A stretch of DNA of 64,000 bases from Hominiventricola aquisgranensis (GTDB lineage: Bacteria > Bacillota > Clostridia > Lachnospirales > Lachnospiraceae), in NCBI RefSeq assembly GCF_040096225.1, contig NZ_JBBMFC010000003.1:1-64000 (forward strand), in the 5' to 3' direction. The notes beneath the pieces were generated by a model, which worked only from the letters and a program-made list of their open reading frames with translations, had not been told where the DNA came from and did not search any database. This document shows, piece by piece, positions 27,556 to 36,192 of the stretch (position 1 is its first letter; each line of letters begins with the position of its first letter). The position numbers and the translations under genes are program-made.

Positions 27556-28573
27556 AAACCTGGCAGTACCGGCGGTCGGAATTCTGATCGCCGGACTGGC
27601 GCTTTTTGCAGGCAGAAGTGTGCAGCCGGAGAATGGCTTCACGCTGAACCAGTATCATAATGCAGATGCCAAATTTATCGGGGATCACATTATTACCAGC
27701 GTGGATGAGCAGGTCCGTATTCTTGATCTGGAGGGACAGGAGGTTCGCCGATTTGAAGGAACACAGGCATCCTGGATCTACGTGATGGAGGATGATGGAG
27801 GCAATGAGCCTGCAGCAGAATCCCAGACAACTGCAGCAGACAGCTATACAGTTGCATACAGCAATCACAGCAATGAGACCCACATTCTGAAACTTACATC
27901 TGATGCAGAGCTGATGGATGATCAGGTGGCAGTTACCACGGATACACTGGCCATTGATCCAATCCTGGTGCAGATCGATGAAGGATATCTGCTGACCAAC
28001 ACAGAGATCGACGGAACCATCAATAATCCGTCACCGGATGGAGACAATGGAATCTATACGGTAAGGCTGTATCATTCGGATGATCTGGTCAACTGGGAAT
28101 ATATGACAGATATCATCAGCAGAAAGCAGAATCTGGAAGATGGAGATATTCGTTATCTCGATGGAACACTTTATTATTTCTTTGAGATGGAAGATTATGA
28201 CAAGGGGCCTTCGAAGATCTGCGTCATGGAATCCGCTGATCATGGAATGACCTGGAGTGAACCGAAAACACTGCTTCCCAATGAGGCAGATAATGAGATG
28301 GCGTCCTGCGAGAAGACTGCGGATGGCTGGAGATTATATGTGAGCAGTGATCTTGCATGCGTGGGCGAAAGCTATCAGGGAGCCAGTGTTTATTATTGCG
28401 ATTATACAGATGAATTTGAACCGGTGGAGCTGTATGTGAAATCAGCCATGCCGGATAATGAGTCAGTGAGACTGTACGAAGTAAAAGAAGAGGACGGAAA
28501 GCTGTATTTCTTATTTGCAAGAAATTTTCTGACAGACTGTGATTTTCTGCTTCGTGCCATGGACTCGGAATAA
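27530..28573 (+). CDS. Membrane-anchored protein with an Asp-box (BNR-like)
   Basis: I do not recognise a named family. The 347-residue protein starts at an ATG at 27530, overlapping rfbB by 26 bases, and opens with an N-terminal signal/anchor helix (AVPAVGILIAGLALFAG). The outer part is acidic. SADHGMTW at residues 235-242 is an exact S-x-D-x-G-x-T-W Asp-box, the signature loop of sialidases and other beta-propeller proteins. Only one clear box is seen. It could be a surface glycan-binding or glycoside hydrolase-like protein, and its place between rfbB and rfbA suggests a role with the glycan. No catalytic residues can be assigned. Confidence 0.65.
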   Translation: MKKCIKINKNLAVPAVGILIAGLALFAGRSVQPENGFTLNQYHNADAKFIGDHIITSVDEQVRILDLEGQEVRRFEGTQASWIYVMEDDGGNEPAAESQTTAADSYTVAYSNHSNETHILKLTSDAELMDDQVAVTTDTLAIDPILVQIDEGYLLTNTEIDGTINNPSPDGDNGIYTVRLYHSDDLVNWEYMTDIISRKQNLEDGDIRYLDGTLYYFFEMEDYDKGPSKICVMESADHGMTWSEPKTLLPNEADNEMASCEKTADGWRLYVSSDLACVGESYQGASVYYCDYTDEFEPVELYVKSAMPDNESVRLYEVKEEDGKLYFLFARNFLTDCDFLLRAMDSE

Positions 28574-28603
28574 AAAAATAAAAACCAAAGGGGGACTTAA
28601 GCA

Positions 28604-29473
28604 ATGAAAGGAATTATTCTGGCAGGAGGTTCAGGAACCAGACTTTATCCGCTGACCAAGGCGGTATCTAAACAGATTATGCCGGTATACGACAAACCGA
28701 TGATCTACTATCCGCTGTCGATCCTGATGCTTGCAGGAATCCGTGAAGTGCTGATCATCTCCACACCGAGAGACCTTCCTGTGTTTGAAGAACTGTTAGG
28801 AGACGGAAGCCAGCTGGGAATGAGATTTGAATATGCAGTGCAGGAACAGCCAAGAGGACTGGCAGATGCATTTATCATTGGTGCTGACTTTATTGGAAAA
28901 GACAGTGTGGCCCTGATTCTTGGAGATAATATTTTCTATGGACAGAGCTTTTCACAGGTACTTAGAAGAGTAGCAGCTCAGGAGAGCGGTGCTACGATCT
29001 TTGGTTACTATGTACGTGACCCAAGAGAGTACGGTGTGGTTGAGTTTGACGAGAATGGCATGGCTGTTTCCATCGAGGAGAAGCCGGAACATCCAAAGTC
29101 AAACTATGCAGTACCGGGACTTTATTTCTATGATAATGATGTAGTTGAAATCGCGAAAAATGTAAAGCCGTCTGCAAGAGGTGAAATCGAGATCACCAGC
29201 ATCAACAACGAATATCTGAGAAGAGGAACTCTTCATGTGGAGACTCTGGGTCGTGGATTTGCATGGCTGGATACCGGCAATCATGATGCTCTTCTGGATG
29301 CAGCAGATTTCGTAGCAGCATTCCAGAAACGTCAGGGACTTTATATCTCCTGTATCGAGGAGATCGCATTCCGAAGAGGATTTATTGATAAGGAGCAGCT
29401 TCTGAAGCTGGCTGAGCCGCTGATGAAGACTGCATATGGCCAGTATCTGACAGATGTGGCAAATGGACTGTAA
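28604..29473 (+). CDS. rfbA: Glucose-1-phosphate thymidylyltransferase
   Basis: RfbA makes dTDP-glucose from glucose-1-phosphate and dTTP, the first step of the dTDP-sugar pathway. The signature GGSGTRLYPLT is at residues 8-18, followed by KQIMPVYDKPMIYYPLS and later LGDNIFYG. The 289-residue length is normal. AAGGGGGAC precedes the ATG. Together with rfbB and rfbC it supplies dTDP-4-keto-L-rhamnose or a related sugar to the glycosyltransferases in this region. Confidence 0.97.
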   Translation: MKGIILAGGSGTRLYPLTKAVSKQIMPVYDKPMIYYPLSILMLAGIREVLIISTPRDLPVFEELLGDGSQLGMRFEYAVQEQPRGLADAFIIGADFIGKDSVALILGDNIFYGQSFSQVLRRVAAQESGATIFGYYVRDPREYGVVEFDENGMAVSIEEKPEHPKSNYAVPGLYFYDNDVVEIAKNVKPSARGEIEITSINNEYLRRGTLHVETLGRGFAWLDTGNHDALLDAADFVAAFQKRQGLYISCIEEIAFRRGFIDKEQLLKLAEPLMKTAYGQYLTDVANGL

Positions 29474-29488
29474 GGAAGGACGTAAAAA

Positions 29489-30040
29489 ATGGGAAAGATA
29501 ACAGTAGAGACCTGTGATATTGAAGGGCTGAAGATCATCACTCCGACTGTATTTGGTGATGAGCGTGGATATTTTATGGAGACATATAATTATAATGATT
29601 ATAAAGCAGCCGGTATTGACATGGAGTTTGTTCAGGACAATCAGTCTGCATCCAAGAAAGGTGTGCTGCGTGGTCTGCATTTCCAGATCAATTATCCGCA
29701 GGACAAGCTGGTTCGCGTAGTCAGCGGAGAAGTATTTGATGTGGCAGTAGATTTAAGACCGGGTTCCAAGACCTATGGAAAATGGTTTGGTGTACTTTTG
29801 TCTGCAGAAAATAAAAAGCAGTTCTTTATTCCGAAAAATTTTGCGCACGGATTCCTGGTGCTGTCTGATTATGCGGAATTTGCTTACAAATGCACCGATT
29901 TCTATCATCCGAACGATGAGGGCGGACTGGCATGGAATGACCCGGATATTGGAGTTGAATGGCCGATTCCGGAAGGCATGGAGCTGACCATTTCCGAGAA
30001 GGATCATAAATGGGGCGGCATCAAAGAACTGAAAAAGTAA
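29489..30040 (+). CDS. rfbC: dTDP-4-dehydrorhamnose 3,5-epimerase
   Basis: RfbC epimerises dTDP-4-keto-6-deoxyglucose at C3 and C5. The cupin-fold signature is clear in FGDERGYFMETYN, QDNQSASKKGVLRGLHFQ with the catalytic histidine, and FIPKNFAHGFLVLSD. The length of 183 residues is standard. GGAAGGACG precedes the ATG. The final reductase (rfbD) is not in this window, so either it lies elsewhere or the product is used as another sugar. Confidence 0.96.
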   Translation: MGKITVETCDIEGLKIITPTVFGDERGYFMETYNYNDYKAAGIDMEFVQDNQSASKKGVLRGLHFQINYPQDKLVRVVSGEVFDVAVDLRPGSKTYGKWFGVLLSAENKKQFFIPKNFAHGFLVLSDYAEFAYKCTDFYHPNDEGGLAWNDPDIGVEWPIPEGMELTISEKDHKWGGIKELKK

Positions 30041-30051
30041 GGAGAGAATAG

Positions 30052-30864
30052 ATGCTCCGAATGTTAAGAGATTTCTGGACCAACAGGAAGCTGATCTGGA
30101 AGCTGGCAAAGAATGATTTCAAGACCAGATATGCAGGTTCCTATTTTGGCGTGGTATGGGCAATGGTTCAGCCTGTCGTGATCGTTCTGGTATACTGGTT
30201 TGTATTCCAGATCGGTCTGAACAATGCCACTGCCGAGTTAAAACAGGGCATTACAGTGCCCTTTGTTCTCTGGCTGGTCAGCGGTATCGTACCGTGGTTT
30301 TATTTTTCAGAGAGCTTAAGTAACGGTACCAATGCGTTGCTGGAATATAATTATCTTGTTAAAAAAGTGGTCTTCAACATCGACATTCTGCCGCTGGTGA
30401 AGACCATTGCGGCGTTGTTTATTCATGCGTTTTTCGTGCTGTTTATGCTGCTTTTGTTTGCACTGTACGGATATTATCCGGGACTGCACACTCTGTGGGT
30501 GGTCTATTTCAGCGGCTGTCTGATGATCTTTGTGACGGGACTCTGCATGCTGACCAGTTCACTGGTGATCTTTTTCCGTGATTTGAGCCAGATCATCAAT
30601 ATTTTCCTTCAGGTAGGTATCTGGATGACACCGATCATGTGGTCACTGGAGGATCTGCTTGCCAAATATCCAATCCTGGCAGTATTAAAACTGAATCCGC
30701 TTTGCTATATTGTCTATGGTTACCGGGAAGTATTGTTCGGCTCCGGTTCTATAGCCGGGCTTGGCTGGATGAATATTTATTTCTGGGCAGTAACGATCGT
30801 GACATGGATCGTAGGAAGCGGAGTATTCCGTCGACTGAAAGTTCATTTTGCAGACGTACTGTAA
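30052..30864 (+). CDS. Polysaccharide ABC transporter permease (Wzm/TagG-type)
   Basis: A 270-residue integral membrane protein of the ABC-2 family that exports lipid-linked polysaccharide or teichoic acid. The N-terminal amphipathic segment (LIWKLAKNDFKTRYAGSYFG) and about six hydrophobic helices are seen, with the family-typical LWLVSGIVPWFYFSE and RDLSQIINIFLQVGIWMTP. GGAGAG precedes the ATG. The ATPase follows after 13 bases, so they form one transporter. Orientation and the Wzt partner with a C-terminal extension suggest export of a long, finished chain. Confidence 0.93.
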   Translation: MLRMLRDFWTNRKLIWKLAKNDFKTRYAGSYFGVVWAMVQPVVIVLVYWFVFQIGLNNATAELKQGITVPFVLWLVSGIVPWFYFSESLSNGTNALLEYNYLVKKVVFNIDILPLVKTIAALFIHAFFVLFMLLLFALYGYYPGLHTLWVVYFSGCLMIFVTGLCMLTSSLVIFFRDLSQIINIFLQVGIWMTPIMWSLEDLLAKYPILAVLKLNPLCYIVYGYREVLFGSGSIAGLGWMNIYFWAVTIVTWIVGSGVFRRLKVHFADVL

Positions 30865-30877
30865 GAGAAGGAGAATC

Positions 30878-32158
30878 ATGAGCAGCGAAGCGATTAAGTT
30901 AGAGCATATTACAAAAGTATATAAATTATATAACCGTAACCGTGACCGTCTGAAGGATTCTCTGGGACTCACTAAGAAGAAATGCTACACTGAGCACTTT
31001 GCGCTCAGGGACGTGAGCATGGAGATCCATCAGGGAGAGACGGTGGGAATCATTGGTGTCAATGGTTCCGGTAAATCAACGATTCTGAAGATCATTACCG
31101 GTGTGTTAAGTCCGACCAGCGGAACGATGGAGATCAATGGGCGGATTTCTGCTCTTCTGGAGCTGGGAGCCGGTTTTAATATGGAATATACAGGTCTGGA
31201 AAATGTGTACCTCAACGGCACCATGCTTGGTTTTTCAGAGGAGGAGATCAATGACAGACTGCAGGCAATCCTGGATTTTGCAGATATCGGCGAATTTATC
31301 CATCAGCCGGTGAAGACCTATTCCAGCGGTATGTTTGTGCGTCTTGCATTTGCAGTGGCTATCAATATTGATCCAGAGATCCTGATCGTGGATGAGGCAC
31401 TTTCAGTTGGAGACGTATTCTTCCAGGCAAAATGTTATCATAAATTTGAAGAGTTCAAGAAGCTGGGCAAGACCATTCTGTTTGTCAGCCATGATCTGAC
31501 CAGCATTGCAAAATATTGTGACAGGGTTGTCCTTCTGAATAAAGGTGTGAAGCTGGCAGAAGGGTCCCCCCGTGATATGGTCAACATGTATAAGAAGCTT
31601 CTGGTCCATCAGCTTGACGAGGATACCCTGGAGGATGTGAATGGAAAGAGTGCGATCAATGAACATGTGGAAGATGGAAAAGCATGGAAAGAGCACTTTG
31701 AAATCAATCCAAAGCTGTTAGATTATGGTGAAAAACAGGCAGAGATCGTAGATTTTTGTATCATTGACCAGTACGGTCAGTATTCCAGTATTATTGAGAA
31801 GGGATCCACCTGTCAGATCAAGGCAAAGCTCTACTTCCATGAGCAGGTGAAGAACCCGATTTTTACGATCACGATCCGTAATAAGCAGGGTACGGATATT
31901 ACAGGAACCAATACCATGTTCGAGCGCGTGGAGACAGGTGTCGTGGAAGCCGGTGAGAGCCGGATCGTTACCTATACCCAGCGGATCGACCTGCAGGGAG
32001 GAGATTATCTGATCTCCCTTGGCTGTACAGGATATGTGGGTGATGAGTTCCGGGTATACCACCGGCTGTATGATCTGGTGGGAATGACTGTATTGTCTGA
32101 TAAGGATACGGTTGGTTTTTATGATATGAATTCGGCAATCACCGTTGAAAAGGCGTGA
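30878..32158 (+). CDS. Polysaccharide ABC transporter ATPase with Wzt-like C-terminal domain
   Basis: ATPase partner of the upstream permease. The Walker A motif is GVNGSGKST (about residue 60), the signature YSSGMFVRLAFAVA, and Walker B ILIVDEALSVGD. After about residue 250 a further beta-rich domain of about 170 residues follows, including FTITIRNKQGTDITGTN. This is the size and pattern of the carbohydrate-binding Wzt C-terminal domain, which in E. coli O9a recognises a capped chain end. The start at 30878 follows AGAAGGAGA; an in-frame upstream ATG at 30848 lies inside the permease. The product is 426 residues. Confidence 0.93.
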   Translation: MSSEAIKLEHITKVYKLYNRNRDRLKDSLGLTKKKCYTEHFALRDVSMEIHQGETVGIIGVNGSGKSTILKIITGVLSPTSGTMEINGRISALLELGAGFNMEYTGLENVYLNGTMLGFSEEEINDRLQAILDFADIGEFIHQPVKTYSSGMFVRLAFAVAINIDPEILIVDEALSVGDVFFQAKCYHKFEEFKKLGKTILFVSHDLTSIAKYCDRVVLLNKGVKLAEGSPRDMVNMYKKLLVHQLDEDTLEDVNGKSAINEHVEDGKAWKEHFEINPKLLDYGEKQAEIVDFCIIDQYGQYSSIIEKGSTCQIKAKLYFHEQVKNPIFTITIRNKQGTDITGTNTMFERVETGVVEAGESRIVTYTQRIDLQGGDYLISLGCTGYVGDEFRVYHRLYDLVGMTVLSDKDTVGFYDMNSAITVEKA

Positions 32159-32170
32159 AAGGCGTAACAC

Positions 32171-34294
32171 ATGCAGGAACAGATTGGAAAAGTAACGATT
32201 CAATATAGAGAAGAAGAAATACTTCTTCAGACAGAGGCTTTGGAAGATGCTAGAATCCGGGAATTGCTGGCAGAAGGGTATGACTGCCGCCAGCAGCAGT
32301 CACCGGACTGGCCGGTACTCTATCACCTGTCCCATCTGCGGGCTAATCTGACCCAGTGGCTTCCTGTAAAGAAGACTGACCGGGTGTTGGAATTTGGTGC
32401 AGACAGCGGAGAACTGACGGGTGGTTTTGCAGGAAAGGCAGCAGAGGTGATCTGTCTTGAGGAGAACTTCAGCCGGTGTAAACTGTTGGCAACCCGACAT
32501 CAGGATGTGGATAATCTCGTTGTCTACGCAGGAGATCTGTGGAAAAACCTGGAACAGATCGAAGGCAATTTTGACTGGATCATAGCACCGGGTATCGTAA
32601 GTGAGGCTCAAAGGTATTTTGCAGGAGAGAATCCGCAGGTGCAGGCATTGAAGATTCTTAAGAAGCGGTTACATCCAAAGGGACATCTGGTGCTTGCGGT
32701 GGATAACCGGTTTGGTATGAAATACTGGGCAGGAGCTATGGAGCCGCATACAGGACGTTATTTTGACAGTCTGGAAGGAAATGGAAGTACATGTTCCAGA
32801 AAAGAGCTGGAAGTTCTTCTGGAAAAGAGTGGTCTTGGGGAGTATCGGATATATTATCCGTACCCGGAGCGCTGGTTTCCGATGAGTATGTATTCAGATC
32901 ACTGGCTCCCGGGTGCAGGAGAGCTGAATCAGAACCTTCGGAATTTTGAAGGAGAGCGTCTGGTTCTGTTTGATGAAGAAAAAGTATATGACCAGATCAT
33001 TGCGGATGGAAGATTTCCGGAATTTTCCAATACATTTCTGATCGTGGCAGGATCGGAACGCACGGATCTGCCGATCTATGTAAAATATTCCAATGACCGG
33101 GCAAAAGAGTTTATGATTCGGACAGATATCCTGAAGACAGAGGATGGCTGTCAGGTGAGAAAAGTTCCGGTAAGCCAGGAAGCAAAAGCGCATGTAACAG
33201 CTATGAAGCACTGGGAAGAAGTGCTGGGCACACAGTATGCGGCGGCTTGCGTGAAGGTGAACCACTGCGAATTAAAAGAGGATGCGGCATACTTTGAATT
33301 TTTAAGTGGACATACACTGGAAGAGCGGCTGGATGACCTGCGGGCACAGAAAGAATATGGAAAGCTGGCTGAAGCGCTGCAGGAATACAAGAAGTTACTG
33401 CTAGAATGTCTGCAGCAGGAGTTGCAGCCATTTGCAGTCAGTCCGAAGTTTGTGGAAATGTTCGGCACAGCAGATTTTAAGAAAGCATATCTGGGCGCAC
33501 CGGTCAACAATCTGGACTGGATCTTTGGAAATCTCATGGAGACGGAAGATGGTACACAGATCATTGACTATGAGTGGACCTTTGATGTTCAGGTTCCAGT
33601 GGAATACCTGATCTGGAGAGCGGTCTCTCTTTATCTGCACAGCAGAAGCGAGCTTAAGCAGATGGGATATCTGGCACAGCTAGGCATCTCCACAGAAGAA
33701 GAGAAGATATTTGAGGAGATGGAACATCATTTCCAGCTCTGGCTGCTGGGTGGAACCGTGACGATCGGTGCACAGTATCTTCACACGGCAGGAAGAACCT
33801 GGAAGTTGGAGCAGCTTCTGAAAAATGCGAAAAAAGACCAGATTCAGGTCTATACAGACTGTGGACAGGGATTTTCAGAAAACAATAGTTTCTGGATTGA
33901 AACCGAACCTGACAAGGAAGGGCTGATCCGGCTGACGATTCTGCTTCCTGCAGGATGTAAGGCTGTGCGGCTTGACCCGGCAGAAGAGACCTGTCTTGTA
34001 AAGGTCAGACGGATATTAGGGGAACTGGGAGGTTCTTATGAACTGCCTTGGAGTCATAACGGAAGAGAGCTGGAGAACACAGGCATCGTCTACACCACAG
34101 AAGATCCGCAGCTTCTGATCAGTGGGATCGTGGAAGGAACAAGCAGACTTTATGTGGAGCTGAGTGTTCAGACCATAAGCCCGGATGCAGCTTATGCCTG
34201 CATGAATCTTTTGAACCGGGTGCGTAGAGCAGAGAGACTTTACAACAGTGCGCCATTTAAGCTGCTGAAGAAATTAAAGAGGACAGGAAAATGA
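32171..34294 (+). CDS. SAM methyltransferase fused to a kinase-like domain
   Basis: A 707-residue two-domain protein. The N-terminal part (about 40-220) is a class I methyltransferase with the SAM motif VLEFGADSGELTGGFA. The second part (about 285-490) reads like an APH/protein-kinase fold: a lysine in IYVKYSND (K305), FEFLSGHTLEERL at the hinge, a catalytic-loop-like LDWIFGN (D449, N454) and a metal-site-like IIDYEW (D466). A roughly 200-residue C-terminal segment of unknown fold follows. The only well-studied protein joining these activities is the O-polysaccharide chain terminator WbdD, which phosphorylates and methylates the chain end. Its position directly after Wzm and Wzt genes fits this role. 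The biochemical activity is inference. Confidence 0.75.
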   Translation: MQEQIGKVTIQYREEEILLQTEALEDARIRELLAEGYDCRQQQSPDWPVLYHLSHLRANLTQWLPVKKTDRVLEFGADSGELTGGFAGKAAEVICLEENFSRCKLLATRHQDVDNLVVYAGDLWKNLEQIEGNFDWIIAPGIVSEAQRYFAGENPQVQALKILKKRLHPKGHLVLAVDNRFGMKYWAGAMEPHTGRYFDSLEGNGSTCSRKELEVLLEKSGLGEYRIYYPYPERWFPMSMYSDHWLPGAGELNQNLRNFEGERLVLFDEEKVYDQIIADGRFPEFSNTFLIVAGSERTDLPIYVKYSNDRAKEFMIRTDILKTEDGCQVRKVPVSQEAKAHVTAMKHWEEVLGTQYAAACVKVNHCELKEDAAYFEFLSGHTLEERLDDLRAQKEYGKLAEALQEYKKLLLECLQQELQPFAVSPKFVEMFGTADFKKAYLGAPVNNLDWIFGNLMETEDGTQIIDYEWTFDVQVPVEYLIWRAVSLYLHSRSELKQMGYLAQLGISTEEEKIFEEMEHHFQLWLLGGTVTIGAQYLHTAGRTWKLEQLLKNAKKDQIQVYTDCGQGFSENNSFWIETEPDKEGLIRLTILLPAGCKAVRLDPAEETCLVKVRRILGELGGSYELPWSHNGRELENTGIVYTTEDPQLLISGIVEGTSRLYVELSVQTISPDAAYACMNLLNRVRRAERLYNSAPFKLLKKLKRTGK

Positions 34295-36183
34295 GTGAAG
34301 AGAACAAGAAGGCAGAACTGCCTGCACACAGAGACAAGCGATTTGACGGGGTGAGGGATACCTGGTACTGGAAGCTGTCAAAACCGGTGCGGGTAGTGGT
34401 ACATTTTGTGATCCGTACCAGAAATGCCTATATTCATTACGGTGGATTCAAAGGAATGTACCGTCGCTGGAAACAGAAAAAAGGAGAAGCGTCCAAGCGT
34501 CTGGATTTTGGAACAAAATCTTTCCCGAATGCAGAGGAGAGACGCAGAGAGGAAGAGACTGTATTTCCAAGAGAGATCAAGATCAGTGTTCTGGTGCCTC
34601 TGTACAATACCCCGGAGAAGTTCCTGCGGGAAATGATCGATTCTGTAGTGACACAGACCTACAAGAACTGGGAACTGTGTCTGGCAGATGGAAGTGATGA
34701 CAAGCATACAGATGTGGGCAGGATCTGTCAGGAGTATATAGAGAAAGACAGCCGGATCAAATATCAGAAGATCGAGAAGAACTTGGGAATCTCCGGGAAT
34801 ACCAATGTATGTTTTTCCATGGCAACCGGTAATTTTATTGGTCTTTTTGATCATGATGATGTGATGCATCCAAGTCTGCTGTTTGAGTGTGTGAAAACAG
34901 TCTGTGAGAAAGATGCAGATTATGTTTATACGGATGAGGCGACCTTTACCTCTCCGAATCTTGATGATCTGATCGTACTGCATTTTAAGCCGGATTATTC
35001 TCCGGATAATCTGCGTGCCAACAATTATATCTGTCATTTCTCCATGTTTGACGCAGATCTGCTGAAGAAGACAGGGTTATTCCGTCCGGAGTATGATGGA
35101 AGTCAGGACCATGATATGATCCTTCGCCTGACCGAAGAGGCAAAGCATGTATGTCATATTCCGAAGATCCTCTACTATTGGAGATCCCATCCGAATTCAG
35201 TGGCAGCTGATATTGGTGCCAAGACCTACGCCATTGACGCGGCCAAGAGAGCAGTTCATGATCATATGCGTGATTATTATGGAATTGAAGTGGAAGTGGA
35301 GAGCACTCGTGCATTCCCGACTATTTTTCAGATCAAGTATCCGATCAATGGAGAGCCGTTGATCAGTATTGTAATTCCGAATAAGGATCATGTGGAAGAT
35401 TTGAGACGCTGTATTACTTCTATTGAGAAGAAATCTACCTGGAAAAATTATGAGATCGTGGTAGTGGAAAATAACAGTGTAGAGCAAAGCATCCGTGATT
35501 ACTACAAAGAACTGGAAAGTGATCCAAAAGTAAAGATTGTAACCTATGAAGGTGGCTTCAACTATTCCAGGATCAATAATGTGGGAGTTAAAGAGACAAA
35601 AGGAGAGTATCTGCTGTTCCTGAACAATGATACGGAAGTGATCAGTCCGGACTGGATGGAGCAGCTTCTTATGTATGCACAGCGTAAAGATGTTGGTGCG
35701 GTAGGAGCAAAGCTTTATTATGCGGACAATACGATCCAGCATGCTGGCGTGGTGATCGGGCTGGGAGCTCATCGTTCTGCAGGACATACCCATTATAAGA
35801 TGCCAAGAGAGCACCTGGGTTATATGGGAAGACTTTGTTATGCACAGGATGTGACAGCTGTCACAGGAGCCTGCCTGATGGTGAAAAAGAGCATTTATGA
35901 GGAAGTGGATGGCCTTGATGAGTCATTTACCATTTCCCTTAATGATGTGGATCTGTGCCTGAAGATCCGGGAAAAAGGATATCTGAACATTTTCACTCCA
36001 TTTGCGGAGCTGTATCACTATGAATCCAAGACCCGCGGCATGGAAGAGGGAGAAAAACTTCGTCGTTATGAACGGGAATGCGCACATTTCCGGGATAAAT
36101 GGAAAGAACAGTTAGATGCGGGAGATCCGTACTATAACCCGAATTTTTCACTGGATTATTCCGATTTTACCTTGCGCTTTTAG
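34291..36183 (+). CDS. Two-domain GT2 glycosyltransferase
   Basis: A 630-residue soluble or peripheral glycosyltransferase with two family GT2 domains. The first (about 95-310) has SVLVPLYNTPEKFLREM and the DHDD nucleotide-binding motif in GLFDHDDVMHP. The second (about 350-590) has ISIVIPNKDHVEDLRRC and FLNNDTEVISPDWME, a rhamnosyltransferase-like set. Both look catalytically complete. The ATG overlaps the previous stop by four bases. A paralogue at 46337 shares the architecture but not an intact second domain. The sugar donor is likely a dTDP or UDP sugar; specificity cannot be read. Confidence 0.92.
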   Translation: MSEENKKAELPAHRDKRFDGVRDTWYWKLSKPVRVVVHFVIRTRNAYIHYGGFKGMYRRWKQKKGEASKRLDFGTKSFPNAEERRREEETVFPREIKISVLVPLYNTPEKFLREMIDSVVTQTYKNWELCLADGSDDKHTDVGRICQEYIEKDSRIKYQKIEKNLGISGNTNVCFSMATGNFIGLFDHDDVMHPSLLFECVKTVCEKDADYVYTDEATFTSPNLDDLIVLHFKPDYSPDNLRANNYICHFSMFDADLLKKTGLFRPEYDGSQDHDMILRLTEEAKHVCHIPKILYYWRSHPNSVAADIGAKTYAIDAAKRAVHDHMRDYYGIEVEVESTRAFPTIFQIKYPINGEPLISIVIPNKDHVEDLRRCITSIEKKSTWKNYEIVVVENNSVEQSIRDYYKELESDPKVKIVTYEGGFNYSRINNVGVKETKGEYLLFLNNDTEVISPDWMEQLLMYAQRKDVGAVGAKLYYADNTIQHAGVVIGLGAHRSAGHTHYKMPREHLGYMGRLCYAQDVTAVTGACLMVKKSIYEEVDGLDESFTISLNDVDLCLKIREKGYLNIFTPFAELYHYESKTRGMEEGEKLRRYERECAHFRDKWKEQLDAGDPYYNPNFSLDYSDFTLRF

Positions 36184-36192
36184 AGGAGAGAC

